Shown here: piece by piece, positions 10,211 to 19,371 of the stretch
Layout: each line of letters opens with the position of its first letter
Numbering within the stretch: the stretch's first letter is position 1
Assembly: GCA_016182965.1 (NCBI GenBank)
Contig: JACPFM010000199.1
Coordinates: 1-34,355 of the forward strand
Source of the DNA: Deltaproteobacteria bacterium
GTDB taxonomy: Bacteria > Myxococcota_A > Polyangia > Polyangiales > JADJMO01
Direction of reading: 5' to 3'
Length of the DNA stretch: 34,355 nt
Notes under the pieces: generated by a model
What the model saw: only the letters and a program-made list of their open reading frames with translations
Told to the model about the DNA's origin: nothing
Databases searched by the model: none
Position numbers and translations under genes: made by a program

Positions 10211-10568
10211 GGGGATCGATCTGGCACACGGCACGACAGCCGTGTCCGTGCCGGCGTTGACGATCGAGCGACGAGATCGTGACGGATCGAGCCACCTCGC
10301 CACAAACGTCCGGTACATGCACGGCCGATCGTTGCAGTGTCGCCGCACGAACGGGTGGGCGTGGGTGCGACCGGAATGCGATCTGGTCGCGAGATTTGTT
10401 GGCGCGCAGCGACGCGTTGCGCTTCGATTCCCGTCCCCGCGCGGAAGGCCGACGGCCTCGCATGCTCCGTGCAGTGGGTCCGTCGCCCCGCGTGCGGCGG
10501 GTCCGTCGCGGTGTCGTGGGCTCGTCGTCGCGCAGCAGTCGTTCAGCGGAGTCGTTCTCGGAGGAGTG
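10211..10568. other. intergenic region, 358 bases
   Basis: I see no gene with credible codon use. The hairpin ACACGGC/GCCGTGT (10226-10232 and 10239-10245) lies 16 bases after the preceding stop and may end that transcript, though no U-tract follows. The rest is GC-rich and should hold the promoter of the next gene, but no confident -35/-10 pair stands out. Confidence 0.35.
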
Positions 10569-11699
10569 ATGGCCAAGTCGAAGGCTCGCAAGAAGGGACG
10601 CAACCACAAGGCAGGGACGCGCGTCGACTCGACGGCCGGCGTCGCGTTGCCGATCGGGTCGCCGTCCGAGCCGCCGCCGAGCAGCGAGGCGTTCGCGAGC
10701 GACGAGGGCTGCGATTCGATCCCGCCGGAGGCCGACGAAGCGAACGCGCACGCGAACGCGAACGCGGAAGCGAACGCGGAGGCGAACGCGGACGCGGACG
10801 CGCACGCGAACGCGAACGCGAACGCGAACGCGGAAGCGAACGCGGAAGCGAACGCGGACGCGAAGGCGGACGCGGAAGCGAACGCGAAGGTGGACGCGGA
10901 GGCGGACGAAGAAGCGAAGGCGCACGCGGACGCGAAGACGGGGGCGAGGTCGGAGGCGAAGGGCGACCACGTGACCGACGAGTCCGGGGAGTTCGCGAGC
11001 TTCTTCGCGAAGCCGGAAGAGGAAATCCACGACGAGCACGCGCGCGCCGAGGCCGCGCTCGAGGAGGATCACGTCGTGGTCCCGCGCAGGCCGGTGAATC
11101 GGCGCACGCGCCAGTTCGCGATCGGCTTCGTCGGCGTCTTCGCGGCGATCGGGATGGCCGGCGCGGTCATGCGCAGGGCGACTCCACGCGCGGAGGCCGC
11201 CGCGGTCGTCCAGCCGGCCCCGCAGCGGCAAGCCGCGGCGCCTCCGCCTGTCGCCGCGCCTGTCGCGGCGCCTGCGCCCCTACCGCCGAGCGCGCCCGCT
11301 GTGGTGTCCCCGCCCGAGCCGGCGACGACCGCCGCGCCCGCCGCGCCGCCGAGCGCGACGCAGGTCGCGAGCGCGGCGCCCGTCGCGAGCGCTCCGCCTG
11401 TCGCGAGCGCCGCGCCGGTCGCGAGCGCGGCCGCGGCGCCTGCCGACGACGACAACCTCACGGGCGGCCAGCTCCTTTCGCAGGCTCGCGCGGCGATCGC
11501 GGCGAACGCCGCGTCCAAGGCCGCGGCCCTCGCCAAGAAGGCGATCGCCAAAGGGGCGGGCGGGAGCGCGTACTACGTCCTCGGCGCCGCCTACCACACG
11601 ATGGGCGCCGTCGGCGCCGCCAAGAGCGCGTACGGCTCGTGCGCCAAGAGCGGCTGCCCCGAGGCCGGCGAGTGTGCCTCGCTCCTCGAAGGAATGTGA
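10569..11699 (+). CDS. single-pass membrane protein with Ala-Asn/Asp/Glu repeat domain and C-terminal TPR-like helices
   Basis: A 376-residue protein. ATG 10569 follows GGAGGAG directly; in-frame sequence further upstream is not protein-like. Layout: a Lys/Arg-rich start (MAKSKARKKGRNHKAG); a low-complexity region at about residues 57-135 made of Ala alternating with Asn, Asp, Glu or His, encoded by GCGAAC-type hexamers; an acidic segment; one hydrophobic helix (FAIGFVGVFAAIGMAGAVM, about 180-200); a long Pro/Ala/Ser linker; and about 80 residues of Ala-rich helices resembling a TPR pair, with three Cys near the end. The N-terminus should be cytoplasmic and the helical end periplasmic. The function is unknown. 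The lipoprotein gene that follows starts 15 bases later and may be its partner. Confidence 0.75.
   Translation: MAKSKARKKGRNHKAGTRVDSTAGVALPIGSPSEPPPSSEAFASDEGCDSIPPEADEANAHANANAEANAEANADADAHANANANANAEANAEANADAKADAEANAKVDAEADEEAKAHADAKTGARSEAKGDHVTDESGEFASFFAKPEEEIHDEHARAEAALEEDHVVVPRRPVNRRTRQFAIGFVGVFAAIGMAGAVMRRATPRAEAAAVVQPAPQRQAAAPPPVAAPVAAPAPLPPSAPAVVSPPEPATTAAPAAPPSATQVASAAPVASAPPVASAAPVASAAAAPADDDNLTGGQLLSQARAAIAANAASKAAALAKKAIAKGAGGSAYYVLGAAYHTMGAVGAAKSAYGSCAKSGCPEAGECASLLEGM
10739..10872 (+). repeat. in-frame hexanucleotide (GCGAAC/GCGGAC) repeat tract
   Basis: Degenerate tandem hexamers code for Ala-Asn, Ala-Asp and Ala-Glu dipeptides. The longest uninterrupted run, about 4.5 GCGAAC units, is near 10805-10831. 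The reverse complement (GTTCGC) is the unit of the pure array at the right edge of the window. Confidence 0.9.
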
Positions 11700-11714
11700 T
11701 CCACACTTCCGGTC

Positions 11715-13022
11715 GTGCGGGCGATCGTTCGCGCGTCGGTGCTCGGTCTCGCGGCCGCCGTAGCGGCGTGCGGCGTTCAGTACGATCCGAAGACGGCCAC
11801 CTTCTACCAGGGCAAGCGGGGCGGGCTCGTCATGACGCCCAACGGCCCGGTGTTCCACGAGTCGGCCGACGTCCCCGAGCGCGTCGTGTTCCGTGATCCG
11901 GAGGAGGCCTGGCGCGCGCCCATCGGCTTCATCCTCCCGAAGAGCGGCAAGTTCACGCAGACGAGCACGCCGATCACGATCGCCTCGCAGGGCATCGTCA
12001 TCGTGCTGCGCTCGAGCGACACGCTCATTCCGTCCTGGGGCGGCGAGATCCTTCTGCGCGTCGACGTGCACGCGACGGCGGCGCCCGGCACCACGCGCGA
12101 CGGCGAGCGGGTCGCGATCATCGTCGACGACGCCTCGGAGAGCGTGGGCGCCGTCCTCGACGCGGCGATGGCCCGGCTCGGCGCGCGCGATCTGATCACC
12201 ATCGTCGACGCGCGCGGCGCGCGCACGCTGGTCCCGGCCATCCCGGCCACGCATCGCTCCCTGGCCCTCGCCGCGGCCGCGCACCGACTGTCGCGCGACG
12301 GCACGCGCGACCTGCCCGGCGCGCTCGCGGTGGCCCGCAAGACGCTGGGAACGACCGGCACGCGCCGTGTGCTCATCCTCTCACGCGTGGCCAAGGCGCC
12401 GTCGATCGACGGCGTCTCGACGGCCGTCGTCGATCCCACCCGCGAAGACGCGGCCGAGGCGGTGCAGGCGTTCCTCCCGCCGGTCGGGCCGGTGACCTTC
12501 CGCGATCTGACCCTCACCTTCGACAGCGTGCCAGCGCCGTCGCGGGTGCTCGAGTCGTCGGGCGGCGAGAACATCTGGACGCTCGACGGCTCCGATCTCC
12601 GCCTCGGCGACGTCCGCGCCGGCGACGCGCGCTCGGAGATCCTCCGGGTCACCGTGCCGCCGTGGATCCCGGGCAAGAAGCTCACGTTGCACATGACCGG
12701 GCACGCCATCGACGCGACCTCGAGCAAGTCGCGGTGGCTCAACGCCGACGTGCACGGCATCTACGAGGACGACATCGAGCAGATCGCCGAGTCGCGCGCC
12801 GGAGACGTCATCGCCTACGCGTCGGCGCTGGCCACGCTGCACCGCCTGCACGCCGCGTTCGTCGGAGAGGGCGTCAACCGGGTGGGCGGTCTGCTCCCGC
12901 TCGCTCGCGCGCAAGCGCAGAGCCTGTCGCTGCTCGCCCGAGATTTCCCCGATCGCGGCTTCGCCGAAGACGCGGCCATCTTGCAGGCGATCCTCGACGT
13001 GGCGGCGCCTGAAGCGCCCTGA
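11715..13022 (+). CDS. lipoprotein with a von Willebrand A-like domain
   Basis: A 435-residue protein from GTG 11715. The signal peptide ends at lipobox AVAAC, so it is probably lipid-anchored in the envelope. The middle (about residues 130-235) resembles a VWA fold: VAIIVDDASESVGAVLD carries a DxSxS-type metal site (DASES), and later strands read ITIVDAR and RVLILSR. A beta-rich region follows, then an all-helical C-terminus. VWA domains usually bind protein partners through a metal ion. It lies 15 bases after the repeat-domain membrane protein and 20 bases before the sensor kinase, consistent with one operon. I do not recognise the exact family. Confidence 0.7.
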   Translation: MRAIVRASVLGLAAAVAACGVQYDPKTATFYQGKRGGLVMTPNGPVFHESADVPERVVFRDPEEAWRAPIGFILPKSGKFTQTSTPITIASQGIVIVLRSSDTLIPSWGGEILLRVDVHATAAPGTTRDGERVAIIVDDASESVGAVLDAAMARLGARDLITIVDARGARTLVPAIPATHRSLALAAAAHRLSRDGTRDLPGALAVARKTLGTTGTRRVLILSRVAKAPSIDGVSTAVVDPTREDAAEAVQAFLPPVGPVTFRDLTLTFDSVPAPSRVLESSGGENIWTLDGSDLRLGDVRAGDARSEILRVTVPPWIPGKKLTLHMTGHAIDATSSKSRWLNADVHGIYEDDIEQIAESRAGDVIAYASALATLHRLHAAFVGEGVNRVGGLLPLARAQAQSLSLLARDFPDRGFAEDAAILQAILDVAAPEAP

Positions 13023-13042
13023 CAACCCTACACGAGCATGGC

Positions 13043-15820
13043 ATGCTACTGATCTGCCGCGATCTCACGGCAGGGAGGGCGGATTCGGTGCACGGTGCCA
13101 CTGCACGAGCGGTCGAACCGGGAACGGAGCCGCGCGATCCGGTCGACGAGGCGCGGGCGCTGCGGGCGCTCGTGCGCTGTCTCGGCGAGATGACCGAAGC
13201 GTTCGCGGGAGACCGCTCGCAGTCGCAGGCGCTGAGCTGGTTCGTGCCCCGCGTGCCGGCCGCCCATCGCTTCCCCGACGAGGTCGCCGCGCGGATCACG
13301 CTCGACGGCGAGGTCTTCGAGAGCCCCGGGTTCCGCCGCACGATCTGCATGCACGCCGCGCCCGTCGTGGTCGGCGGCGAGATCGTCGGCGCCGTCGAGG
13401 TGAGCCGCGTGCGCGGCGACGTCGAGCTCCCGCCCGAGGCGTTCTTCCTCCCCGAGGAGGTCGAGCTGCTTCACGCGATGGCCAATCGGCTCGGGCTCAG
13501 GGCCACGCACATGCGCACCGCCGCCCGTCTCCGCCGAAGCGAGCAGCATTACCGCACGCTCTTCGGCTCGATGCTCGAGGCCATGGGCATCGTGGAGCTG
13601 CTCCGCGACGAGTCGGGGGCCGTCGTCGACTACCGCGTCGTCGAGGTGAACCCGAGCTTCGAGCGGCACACCGGCGTCGCGGCGGCGCGCGCGGTGGGGG
13701 CGATGGGGTCCGCGCTGTTCGGCGCCCCTTCGTACCTCTCCGATCTCTCCGGTGCGTCCGAGTCGCGGCAGGCGTCGTCCTTCACCCTGCACAGCGCGAC
13801 GCTCGGCCGGACGTTCGCCGCCGCCGCGCTGCCTGTCGGCGAGGACCGCATCGCGCTCGTCCTCGAGGACGTCACGCTGCAGCGCCTCGCCGAGCAGGCG
13901 ATGCTCGACCGCGGCGAGCTCGAGGATCGCCTCACCAAGATCGGGGCCAGCGTGCCCGGCGTGGTCTGTTCGTACCGCATGCGACCCGACGGCAGCGCGT
14001 GCATGCCGCTCTCGACCGAGACGGCCGACGATTTGTTCGGCATTCCGCGCGCGGCAATAGCCGAGGACGTCGGCCCGTTCTTCGCCAACTTCCACCCCGA
14101 CGATCTGCCGGCCGTCACGCGCAGCATCGAGCAGTCCGCCCGCGACCTGACCGCGTGGCACGCGGTGTTCCGCTACCTGCACCCGCACAAGGGGCCGCGC
14201 TGGCTCGAGGGGCACTCCGTCCCGCAGCGGGAGTCCGACGGCGGGACGATCTGGCACGGCTTCGTGATGGACGTCACCGAGCGGAAGATCGCCGAGGCCG
14301 CGCGGCTGCGGATGGAGGAGCGACACCGCACCGTCATCGAGACGCTCGAGCACGTCGTGTTCTCGTTCGATCTGGGCGGGCGGGTGACCTTCGTCAGCGG
14401 GTCGGTGGTGCGCTATGGCTACGACCCGCACGAGGTGGTCGGGCAATCGTGGCGGCGCTTCGTTCATCCCGACGACCTGCCCGCGATCACGGCCTACCTT
14501 GAGCGGGTGGTCGCCGGCCACACCGAGCCGCACGAGTTCCGGGTGATCGATCGCGACGGCAAGGTTCGCTTCACCCGCGTCGCCAGCCGCGTCGCCGTCG
14601 AGGAGCCGCACGACGTCGGGATCACCGGCGTGCTCATCGATCTCACGCAACAGCGAGACGTCGAGGAGCAGCTCCGGCAGGCGCAGAAGATGGAAGCGGT
14701 CGGGCGCCTCGCCGGCGGCGTGGCGCACGACTTCAACAACCTGCTGACGGTGATCGGCTCGTACACCGAGCTGGTGCTCCGGGGGTACGCCCCCGACGAC
14801 AAGCGCCACGCGGATCTGTCGCAGATCCGCGCCGCGACCGACCGCGCGGCGACGCTCGTGCGTCAGCTCCTGGCCTTCAGCCGCAAGCAGATCCTGCAGC
14901 CCGAGGTGCTCGACCTCGGCGAGGTCGTCTCGGGCACCGAGAAGATGCTGCGGCGCGTGATCGGCGAGGACGTCCAGCTGCGCGTCGCCGCAGAGCCCGG
15001 GCTGTGGCCGACGCGCGCCGACCGCGGCCAGATCGAGCAGGTGCTGATGAACCTCGCCGTCAACGCGCGCGACGCGATGCCCGACGGCGGCCGGCTGACG
15101 ATCACCACCGGCAACGTCGTGTGCGATCCGTGCTGCGCCGCGCCCCAGTGCGCGAACCCCGGGCCGTACGTCGTGCTCTCGGTGTCCGACGACGGCTGCG
15201 GCATGGACGACGCGACGCGGGCGCGCGTCTTCGAGCCGTTCTTCACGACCAAGGGGCCGAGCAAGGGCACCGGGCTCGGTCTCGCGACCGTCTACGGGAT
15301 CGTGACGCAGAGCGGAGGACACGTCACCGTCGCCAGCGAGCTCGGCAAGGGCACGACCTTCACCGTCTACCTGCCCCGACACGACGCGCCCGGCGCGGTC
15401 CCGAGCGTGCCGCGGCCGGTCGTCGCGACGGGCGGCAGCGAGACGATCCTCCTCGTCGAGGACGAGGAAGCCGTCCGCAAGGTCGCCTGCCGAATCCTCT
15501 CGTCCGCGGGGTTCGTCGTGCTCGCCGCCGAGAGCGGCGAGGACGCGCTCCGCATGTTCGAGCGGCACGCGGGCGAAGTGCGGGCCGTGATCACCGACGT
15601 GATCATGCCCGGCATGAGCGGTCGCGAGCTCGCCGACGAGATCCTCGCGCGCTCTCCCGCGACGAAGGTGTTGTTCATGTCGGGGTACTCCGACGACGTG
15701 ATCGCGCGCGGCGGCGTCCTCGAGGCCGGGCGATCGTTCATCCAGAAGCCGTTCACCGCCGCCGCGCTGACGCGCAAGGTGCGCACGGTGCTCGACGGCC
15801 TCGCCGACGCCGCCGGGTGA
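13043..15820 (+). CDS. hybrid sensor histidine kinase (GAF-like, three PAS, HisKA, HATPase, receiver)
   Basis: A 925-residue soluble hybrid kinase. The first ~150 residues resemble the GAF-like input domain common in PAS kinases (FFLPEEVELLHAMANRLG). PAS domains follow at about 170-285, 300-415 and 425-545. The HisKA box is GGVAHDFNNLLTVIGSY, with the phospho-acceptor His in the NtrB-like HDFNNLL motif. The ATP-binding domain shows NLAVNARDAMPDGG (N box), DDGCGMD (G1) and GTGLGLATVYGI (G2). The receiver begins ILLVEDEEAV and has phospho-acceptor Asp in VITDVIMPGMSG and Lys in IQKPF. There are no membrane helices, so the signal is probably cytoplasmic (redox, small ligand or protein partner). 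ATG 13043 is used; a later start near MTEAFAG would lose nothing conserved. No cognate regulator lies next to it. Confidence 0.9.
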   Translation: MLLICRDLTAGRADSVHGATARAVEPGTEPRDPVDEARALRALVRCLGEMTEAFAGDRSQSQALSWFVPRVPAAHRFPDEVAARITLDGEVFESPGFRRTICMHAAPVVVGGEIVGAVEVSRVRGDVELPPEAFFLPEEVELLHAMANRLGLRATHMRTAARLRRSEQHYRTLFGSMLEAMGIVELLRDESGAVVDYRVVEVNPSFERHTGVAAARAVGAMGSALFGAPSYLSDLSGASESRQASSFTLHSATLGRTFAAAALPVGEDRIALVLEDVTLQRLAEQAMLDRGELEDRLTKIGASVPGVVCSYRMRPDGSACMPLSTETADDLFGIPRAAIAEDVGPFFANFHPDDLPAVTRSIEQSARDLTAWHAVFRYLHPHKGPRWLEGHSVPQRESDGGTIWHGFVMDVTERKIAEAARLRMEERHRTVIETLEHVVFSFDLGGRVTFVSGSVVRYGYDPHEVVGQSWRRFVHPDDLPAITAYLERVVAGHTEPHEFRVIDRDGKVRFTRVASRVAVEEPHDVGITGVLIDLTQQRDVEEQLRQAQKMEAVGRLAGGVAHDFNNLLTVIGSYTELVLRGYAPDDKRHADLSQIRAATDRAATLVRQLLAFSRKQILQPEVLDLGEVVSGTEKMLRRVIGEDVQLRVAAEPGLWPTRADRGQIEQVLMNLAVNARDAMPDGGRLTITTGNVVCDPCCAAPQCANPGPYVVLSVSDDGCGMDDATRARVFEPFFTTKGPSKGTGLGLATVYGIVTQSGGHVTVASELGKGTTFTVYLPRHDAPGAVPSVPRPVVATGGSETILLVEDEEAVRKVACRILSSAGFVVLAAESGEDALRMFERHAGEVRAVITDVIMPGMSGRELADEILARSPATKVLFMSGYSDDVIARGGVLEAGRSFIQKPFTAAALTRKVRTVLDGLADAAG

Positions 15821-15822
15821 GC

Positions 15823-15891
15823 CAAAAAAGAGGACCGGGCGGACCGTGAGGCCCGCCCGGCGTTCATCCTCGGACGCGGACCTCACGGTCC
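15823..15891 (-). terminator. intrinsic terminator of the decahaem cytochrome gene, with an overlapping alternative hairpin
   Basis: On the minus strand, arms CCGGGCGG and CCGCCCGG (plus positions 15853-15860 and 15835-15842) form a GC stem followed closely by a T6 tract (A-run 15824-15829). This is a classic intrinsic terminator 42 bases after the cytochrome stop. A second perfect inverted repeat, GGACCGTGAGG (15841-15851) and CCTCACGGTCC (15881-15891), overlaps the first stem, so the two are mutually exclusive. Confidence 0.8.
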
Positions 15892-15901
15892 GCGCGCGGG
15901 A

Positions 15902-18841
15902 TCACTTGTGGACGGTGGCGATCGCCGCGACCTTGCCCGGGCCGTGGCACATCAGGCAGGCCTCCTTGTTGGCCATCGCGGTGGAGCGCGGCTCGTAGAA
16001 GCTGCCGCCGTTGTCCTTCATGTGCGTGAGCGCGATCGGGCTGTCGTGGCACGACGAGCACGCGGTCGTGATCGGCGAGGTGACGAGCGTGGTGCCCTCG
16101 GCGTCGCACGGCGCGGTCAGCGAGCAGACGCACGGCGCGGTGCTGGTGCAGGTACACGGCGCGGTCGGCGTGCAGGCGACGCCGCCCTGCGTTCCGGTCG
16201 TGCGGGTGCCGCTGGTCTGGTTGCTGGTGCTGAACGCCTGACCGTAGTTGACGGTCTTGCTGACCCACGGGGGCGGCGTGCGCGGGTTGGTCGCGTAGCT
16301 GCCGGACGCCGAAGTGGACCACAGCAGGTTGGGCAACTGCGCCTTCGCGGCGGTCGAGCTGAAGTCGTACCCCCCAGGGACGTGGCACGCCTCGCAGTTC
16401 GCCAGGTTACCCGGGTAGGTGGCTTCCCAGGCCTTGATGCCGACGCCGTCGAGCTTCTCGTACCACCGGAACTCGTTGGTGCGCTTCGCGGCGGCGTGGA
16501 TCGCGTGCACGAAGTTACTGGCGTTCACGATCCAACCCGTGTTGGCGCGGTTGGTGGTGTGGCAGAACGAGCACGTCGGGCCGTCGTTGCGCTGGCCCGA
16601 GTGGAAGCTCGGGTTCACGCCGAGGACGCCGTGGCAGGCGTTGCACTTCGCGTTGTCGACCATCGTGCGCCGCGCGGTGAAGTCGGTCGCCGCCTTCCAC
16701 ACGTTCGGTACCGGGACGAGGAGCCCGCCGATGCCGGTGGTCGCGCTGTACGAGTAGCCGGTGACGTTGGTCTGGACGAGGGGCGGCGTCGCGACGCCGT
16801 ACGTGTACCCGATGCCGCCGGTGAGCATGGCAGCGCCGGTGGGGATCGTCACGCCGGTGAGCGTGAGCGTGTAGTAACCGGTCGTGGTGTCGCGCGTCAG
16901 CGTGCCGACGGAGCTGCCGGTCGCCGTGCCGTTCCACACCGCCTTGATCCACGCGCTGGCGCTGGCGTTGAAGTCCGCCGGCGCGGTGATGCCGTCCTGC
17001 GGGATCGAATAGGCGAAGTACGCGCTCGGCGAGCCGACGAAGTCGGTCATGAGCTCGGTCTTGGTGCCGGCCGCGTAGGTGCCGAAGTCGACGTCGGTGC
17101 CGTCCTTCTTGAACTTGAAGACGATCTTGGGGTTGCGCGTGGTCGCGTCGATCAGGACTTCCTTGACGTCCCAGGTGATCTTCGCGGCGCCCGTCGGGAG
17201 ATAGCCGCCGGCGGCCGCGTTCCAGATGGTCGCCCGCGTGTTGAGGATGCAGGGAGCGGTCGTCGAGCACGTGCACGCCGCGGCCGTCGTGCAGCCGACC
17301 CAGGCGCCCGAGCTGTTGAGCTGGTTGCCGGAGGTCATGGTGCCGGTCGTGATGATCTCCGGCTTCGCGACGGCCTTGTGGGTCTTTTCGACCGAGTAGG
17401 CCGCGGTGCCCGCGTGGCAGGTCGCGCAGCCGGTGTCGTTCGTCGCCGATCCGCCGACGTGGGCAGCACGCCCGGCCGGAGCGCTGTCGAGGAAGCTCGT
17501 GCCGTCGTGGCAGGCGCCGCACGCGCGGCGGCTCGGCTGCGCCTTCCAGTTGTCGGCCTTGTCGACGCCGCGGTGGCACTTGGTGCAGTTGCGGATGTCC
17601 TGCGGGTAGGTCGTCTCGTACATGGCCTTGACGCCGGCGTACTCACCGCCGTGCAGCGTCAGGTGCTCGCCCATGTGGATCTTGTGGATGTACACCGGGA
17701 TGTTGATCACGGCCTCGCCGTTGATCACGCTGGCCTTGCCGGTCCACGTCGCGCCGAGCGTGGTGCTCGCCGTCATCGCCGGCTCCGTCACCAACGTGCC
17801 GGTGCTGCTGAAGCGCTTCTGATCGTTGTGACACGCGACGCAGATGCGCACGTCGTGGAACGTGCCGCCGTGGAACCTGCCGGTCCCGCCCGCGGGCGCG
17901 CGGAAGCTGCCGTGGCACTCGGCGCACGACGCCGGATCGACCTTCTCGTTCTTGCCGGTCATGTCGACGCCCGTCGACGGGAGAACGTCGTAGGCGGTGT
18001 TGACAGGCGCGAACGGGTGGCCGCTCTTGTACATGACCACCGTGATGCGGTGGACCTTGTCGGCCTCGTACTTGGTGCCCGCGCTCGCTTCGACGTTGAT
18101 GACCTTGGCGAAGCGGTACGTATACGTGCCGTCACCCTTGTCGGTGAGCTCGCCGTTCGTCGCGGCCGGCGTGCCGGTGGCGTCGGGGTACTCGTAGTAC
18201 GAAGGCGCCGTCGTCGCGTTGGCGGCGAGGTAGCTGACCCACGTGTCATTCGCGCTGCCGTTCACGCCACCCGCGAGCTTCAGCACGTTGAGACGCCAGC
18301 CGATGCCGGCCTTCGAGTTGAGCGGCGACAGGTTCTTGATGCCGTTGCCCTTGCGGTCGGTGACCTTCATCGTAACGACCGGGCGTCCATCGGTCGGGAA
18401 CTCGACCTTCGTGACCGTCAGTCGCGGATCGGACTCGGCCTTCTCGGTCGCGCTCATCAGCGCGTAGTCGGAGATGGCGTCGGAGACGGTCACCTTGGTG
18501 CCGTCGGTACACGTGATCGTGCGGGTGCCGTTGCCGTTGTCGACGACGCTGCACGAGGTGCCTGCCTCGCCCGCGGGGCCGGGGACGCCGGCCTCACCGG
18601 GGTCGCCAGGAACGCCGGCCTCGCCGGGATCGCCAGGCGCACCGGGTGTGCCGGGCTTCACGGTCGCGGTCGTACCGTCGGCGCAGGTGATCGTCGCGGT
18701 GCCGTCGGTGTTGTTGGTGACGGTGCACGAAGATCCAGCCGCTCCGGGCTCGCCGTTATCGCCGCTGCACGCACCGAGCGCCAACGCGAAGAGCGCCGCA
18801 TTTCCACACAAGAACAAACCTGAATAACGATGCAAACGCAT
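15902..18841 (-). CDS. OmcA/MtrC-family-like decahaem c-type cytochrome lipoprotein
   Basis: A 979-residue outer-surface cytochrome. ATG 18841 follows a strong GGGAGGT site. The signal peptide ends in lipobox ALGAC, then a collagen-like Gly-X-Y stretch (GTPGAPGDPGEAGVPGDPG) forms a tether. Exactly ten CXXCH haem sites are present in order: CAECH, CVACH, CTKCH, CGACH, CATCH, CNACH, CSFCH, CEACH, CSSCH and CLMCH. This is the OmcA/MtrC count, split five and five around a beta-rich domain as in the staggered-cross fold. These proteins pass electrons from a porin-cytochrome conduit to extracellular acceptors such as metal oxides. Two Cys-rich segments without haem motifs are inserted (about 16108-16182 and 17249-17296). 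No MtrA/MtrB-like partner lies next to it, and it has its own terminator. Confidence 0.92.
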   Translation of the reverse strand: MRLHRYSGLFLCGNAALFALALGACSGDNGEPGAAGSSCTVTNNTDGTATITCADGTTATVKPGTPGAPGDPGEAGVPGDPGEAGVPGPAGEAGTSCSVVDNGNGTRTITCTDGTKVTVSDAISDYALMSATEKAESDPRLTVTKVEFPTDGRPVVTMKVTDRKGNGIKNLSPLNSKAGIGWRLNVLKLAGGVNGSANDTWVSYLAANATTAPSYYEYPDATGTPAATNGELTDKGDGTYTYRFAKVINVEASAGTKYEADKVHRITVVMYKSGHPFAPVNTAYDVLPSTGVDMTGKNEKVDPASCAECHGSFRAPAGGTGRFHGGTFHDVRICVACHNDQKRFSSTGTLVTEPAMTASTTLGATWTGKASVINGEAVINIPVYIHKIHMGEHLTLHGGEYAGVKAMYETTYPQDIRNCTKCHRGVDKADNWKAQPSRRACGACHDGTSFLDSAPAGRAAHVGGSATNDTGCATCHAGTAAYSVEKTHKAVAKPEIITTGTMTSGNQLNSSGAWVGCTTAAACTCSTTAPCILNTRATIWNAAAGGYLPTGAAKITWDVKEVLIDATTRNPKIVFKFKKDGTDVDFGTYAAGTKTELMTDFVGSPSAYFAYSIPQDGITAPADFNASASAWIKAVWNGTATGSSVGTLTRDTTTGYYTLTLTGVTIPTGAAMLTGGIGYTYGVATPPLVQTNVTGYSYSATTGIGGLLVPVPNVWKAATDFTARRTMVDNAKCNACHGVLGVNPSFHSGQRNDGPTCSFCHTTNRANTGWIVNASNFVHAIHAAAKRTNEFRWYEKLDGVGIKAWEATYPGNLANCEACHVPGGYDFSSTAAKAQLPNLLWSTSASGSYATNPRTPPPWVSKTVNYGQAFSTSNQTSGTRTTGTQGGVACTPTAPCTCTSTAPCVCSLTAPCDAEGTTLVTSPITTACSSCHDSPIALTHMKDNGGSFYEPRSTAMANKEACLMCHGPGKVAAIATVHK

Positions 18842-19371
18842 GGTGTTACCTCCCGCCCATGGTCGGGGCGTCGATCGATTGCGGCGCCTCCGCACCGCGC
18901 ATCCAAGTGGTGGCGCTCAGTTGCGTCAACGCGGGAACTGCAGGAAATTCATAGGGTTTTCCTGGTTGCGCGCAGGTATTTCCGGTGTGCGCCTGCGCCG
19001 AGCCCGCCCGGCGACCGCCGTGATTGATCGATAACGCGGCAGATCATGCGTCGACGACCGCCCGCGCCGAATCCGCGAACACGCCGGAACTGCGCGTGTT
19101 ATCGAACGATATCGCGCATGACCTGCACTGCGCAGTGCGGCATGCGCCACCTTGGAACGAATTTGCGAATGGCAGAGCGCGCCTGCGAATTCGATGTTTC
19201 GCGATTCCGTTGCGCGGGACCGTCGCGAATCAGGGAGCGCGAGAAGACCGCACGCTTCGAATTGCGTGTGATTCAGCGCGCGCGACGATTTCGCGACTCG
19301 AAATCGTGCGCCGAGATTTCGGCAGCCGGACGCGCGCCGAGACCTCGCGCCCTCGGGCGTGCGGCGATCGC
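18842..19371. other. intergenic region, 530 bases, with a perfect inverted repeat
   Basis: No gene is supported: possible reading frames here are Arg-rich shadows. The region should hold the cytochrome promoter on the minus strand. A perfect inverted repeat, ACGATTTCG (19285-19293) and CGAAATCGT (19299-19307) with a 5-base loop, lies about 65 bases past the stop of the small gene to the right. Two related ATCGATAAC / GTTATCGA-like stretches occur near 19026 and 19099. Local AT content is higher than in the surrounding genes. Confidence 0.4.

Noticed and set aside
10077..11231. Minus-strand frame rich in Val-Arg repeats
   Set aside because: The repeat is the complement of the Ala-Asn tract; the plus-strand frame has the ribosome site, membrane helix and natural ends.
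13046..15886. Long open frame on the minus strand opposite the hybrid kinase (also similar ones at 15908-18823 + and 30543-34208 +)
   Set aside because: They are opposite-strand shadows of GC-rich genes: Arg/Val/Ala/His-rich, no domains, and they run straight through well-supported proteins.
15902..18841. Complete Mtr-type porin-cytochrome conduit
   Set aside because: Only the outer-surface cytochrome is here; no MtrA decahaem or MtrB barrel gene is found in the window.
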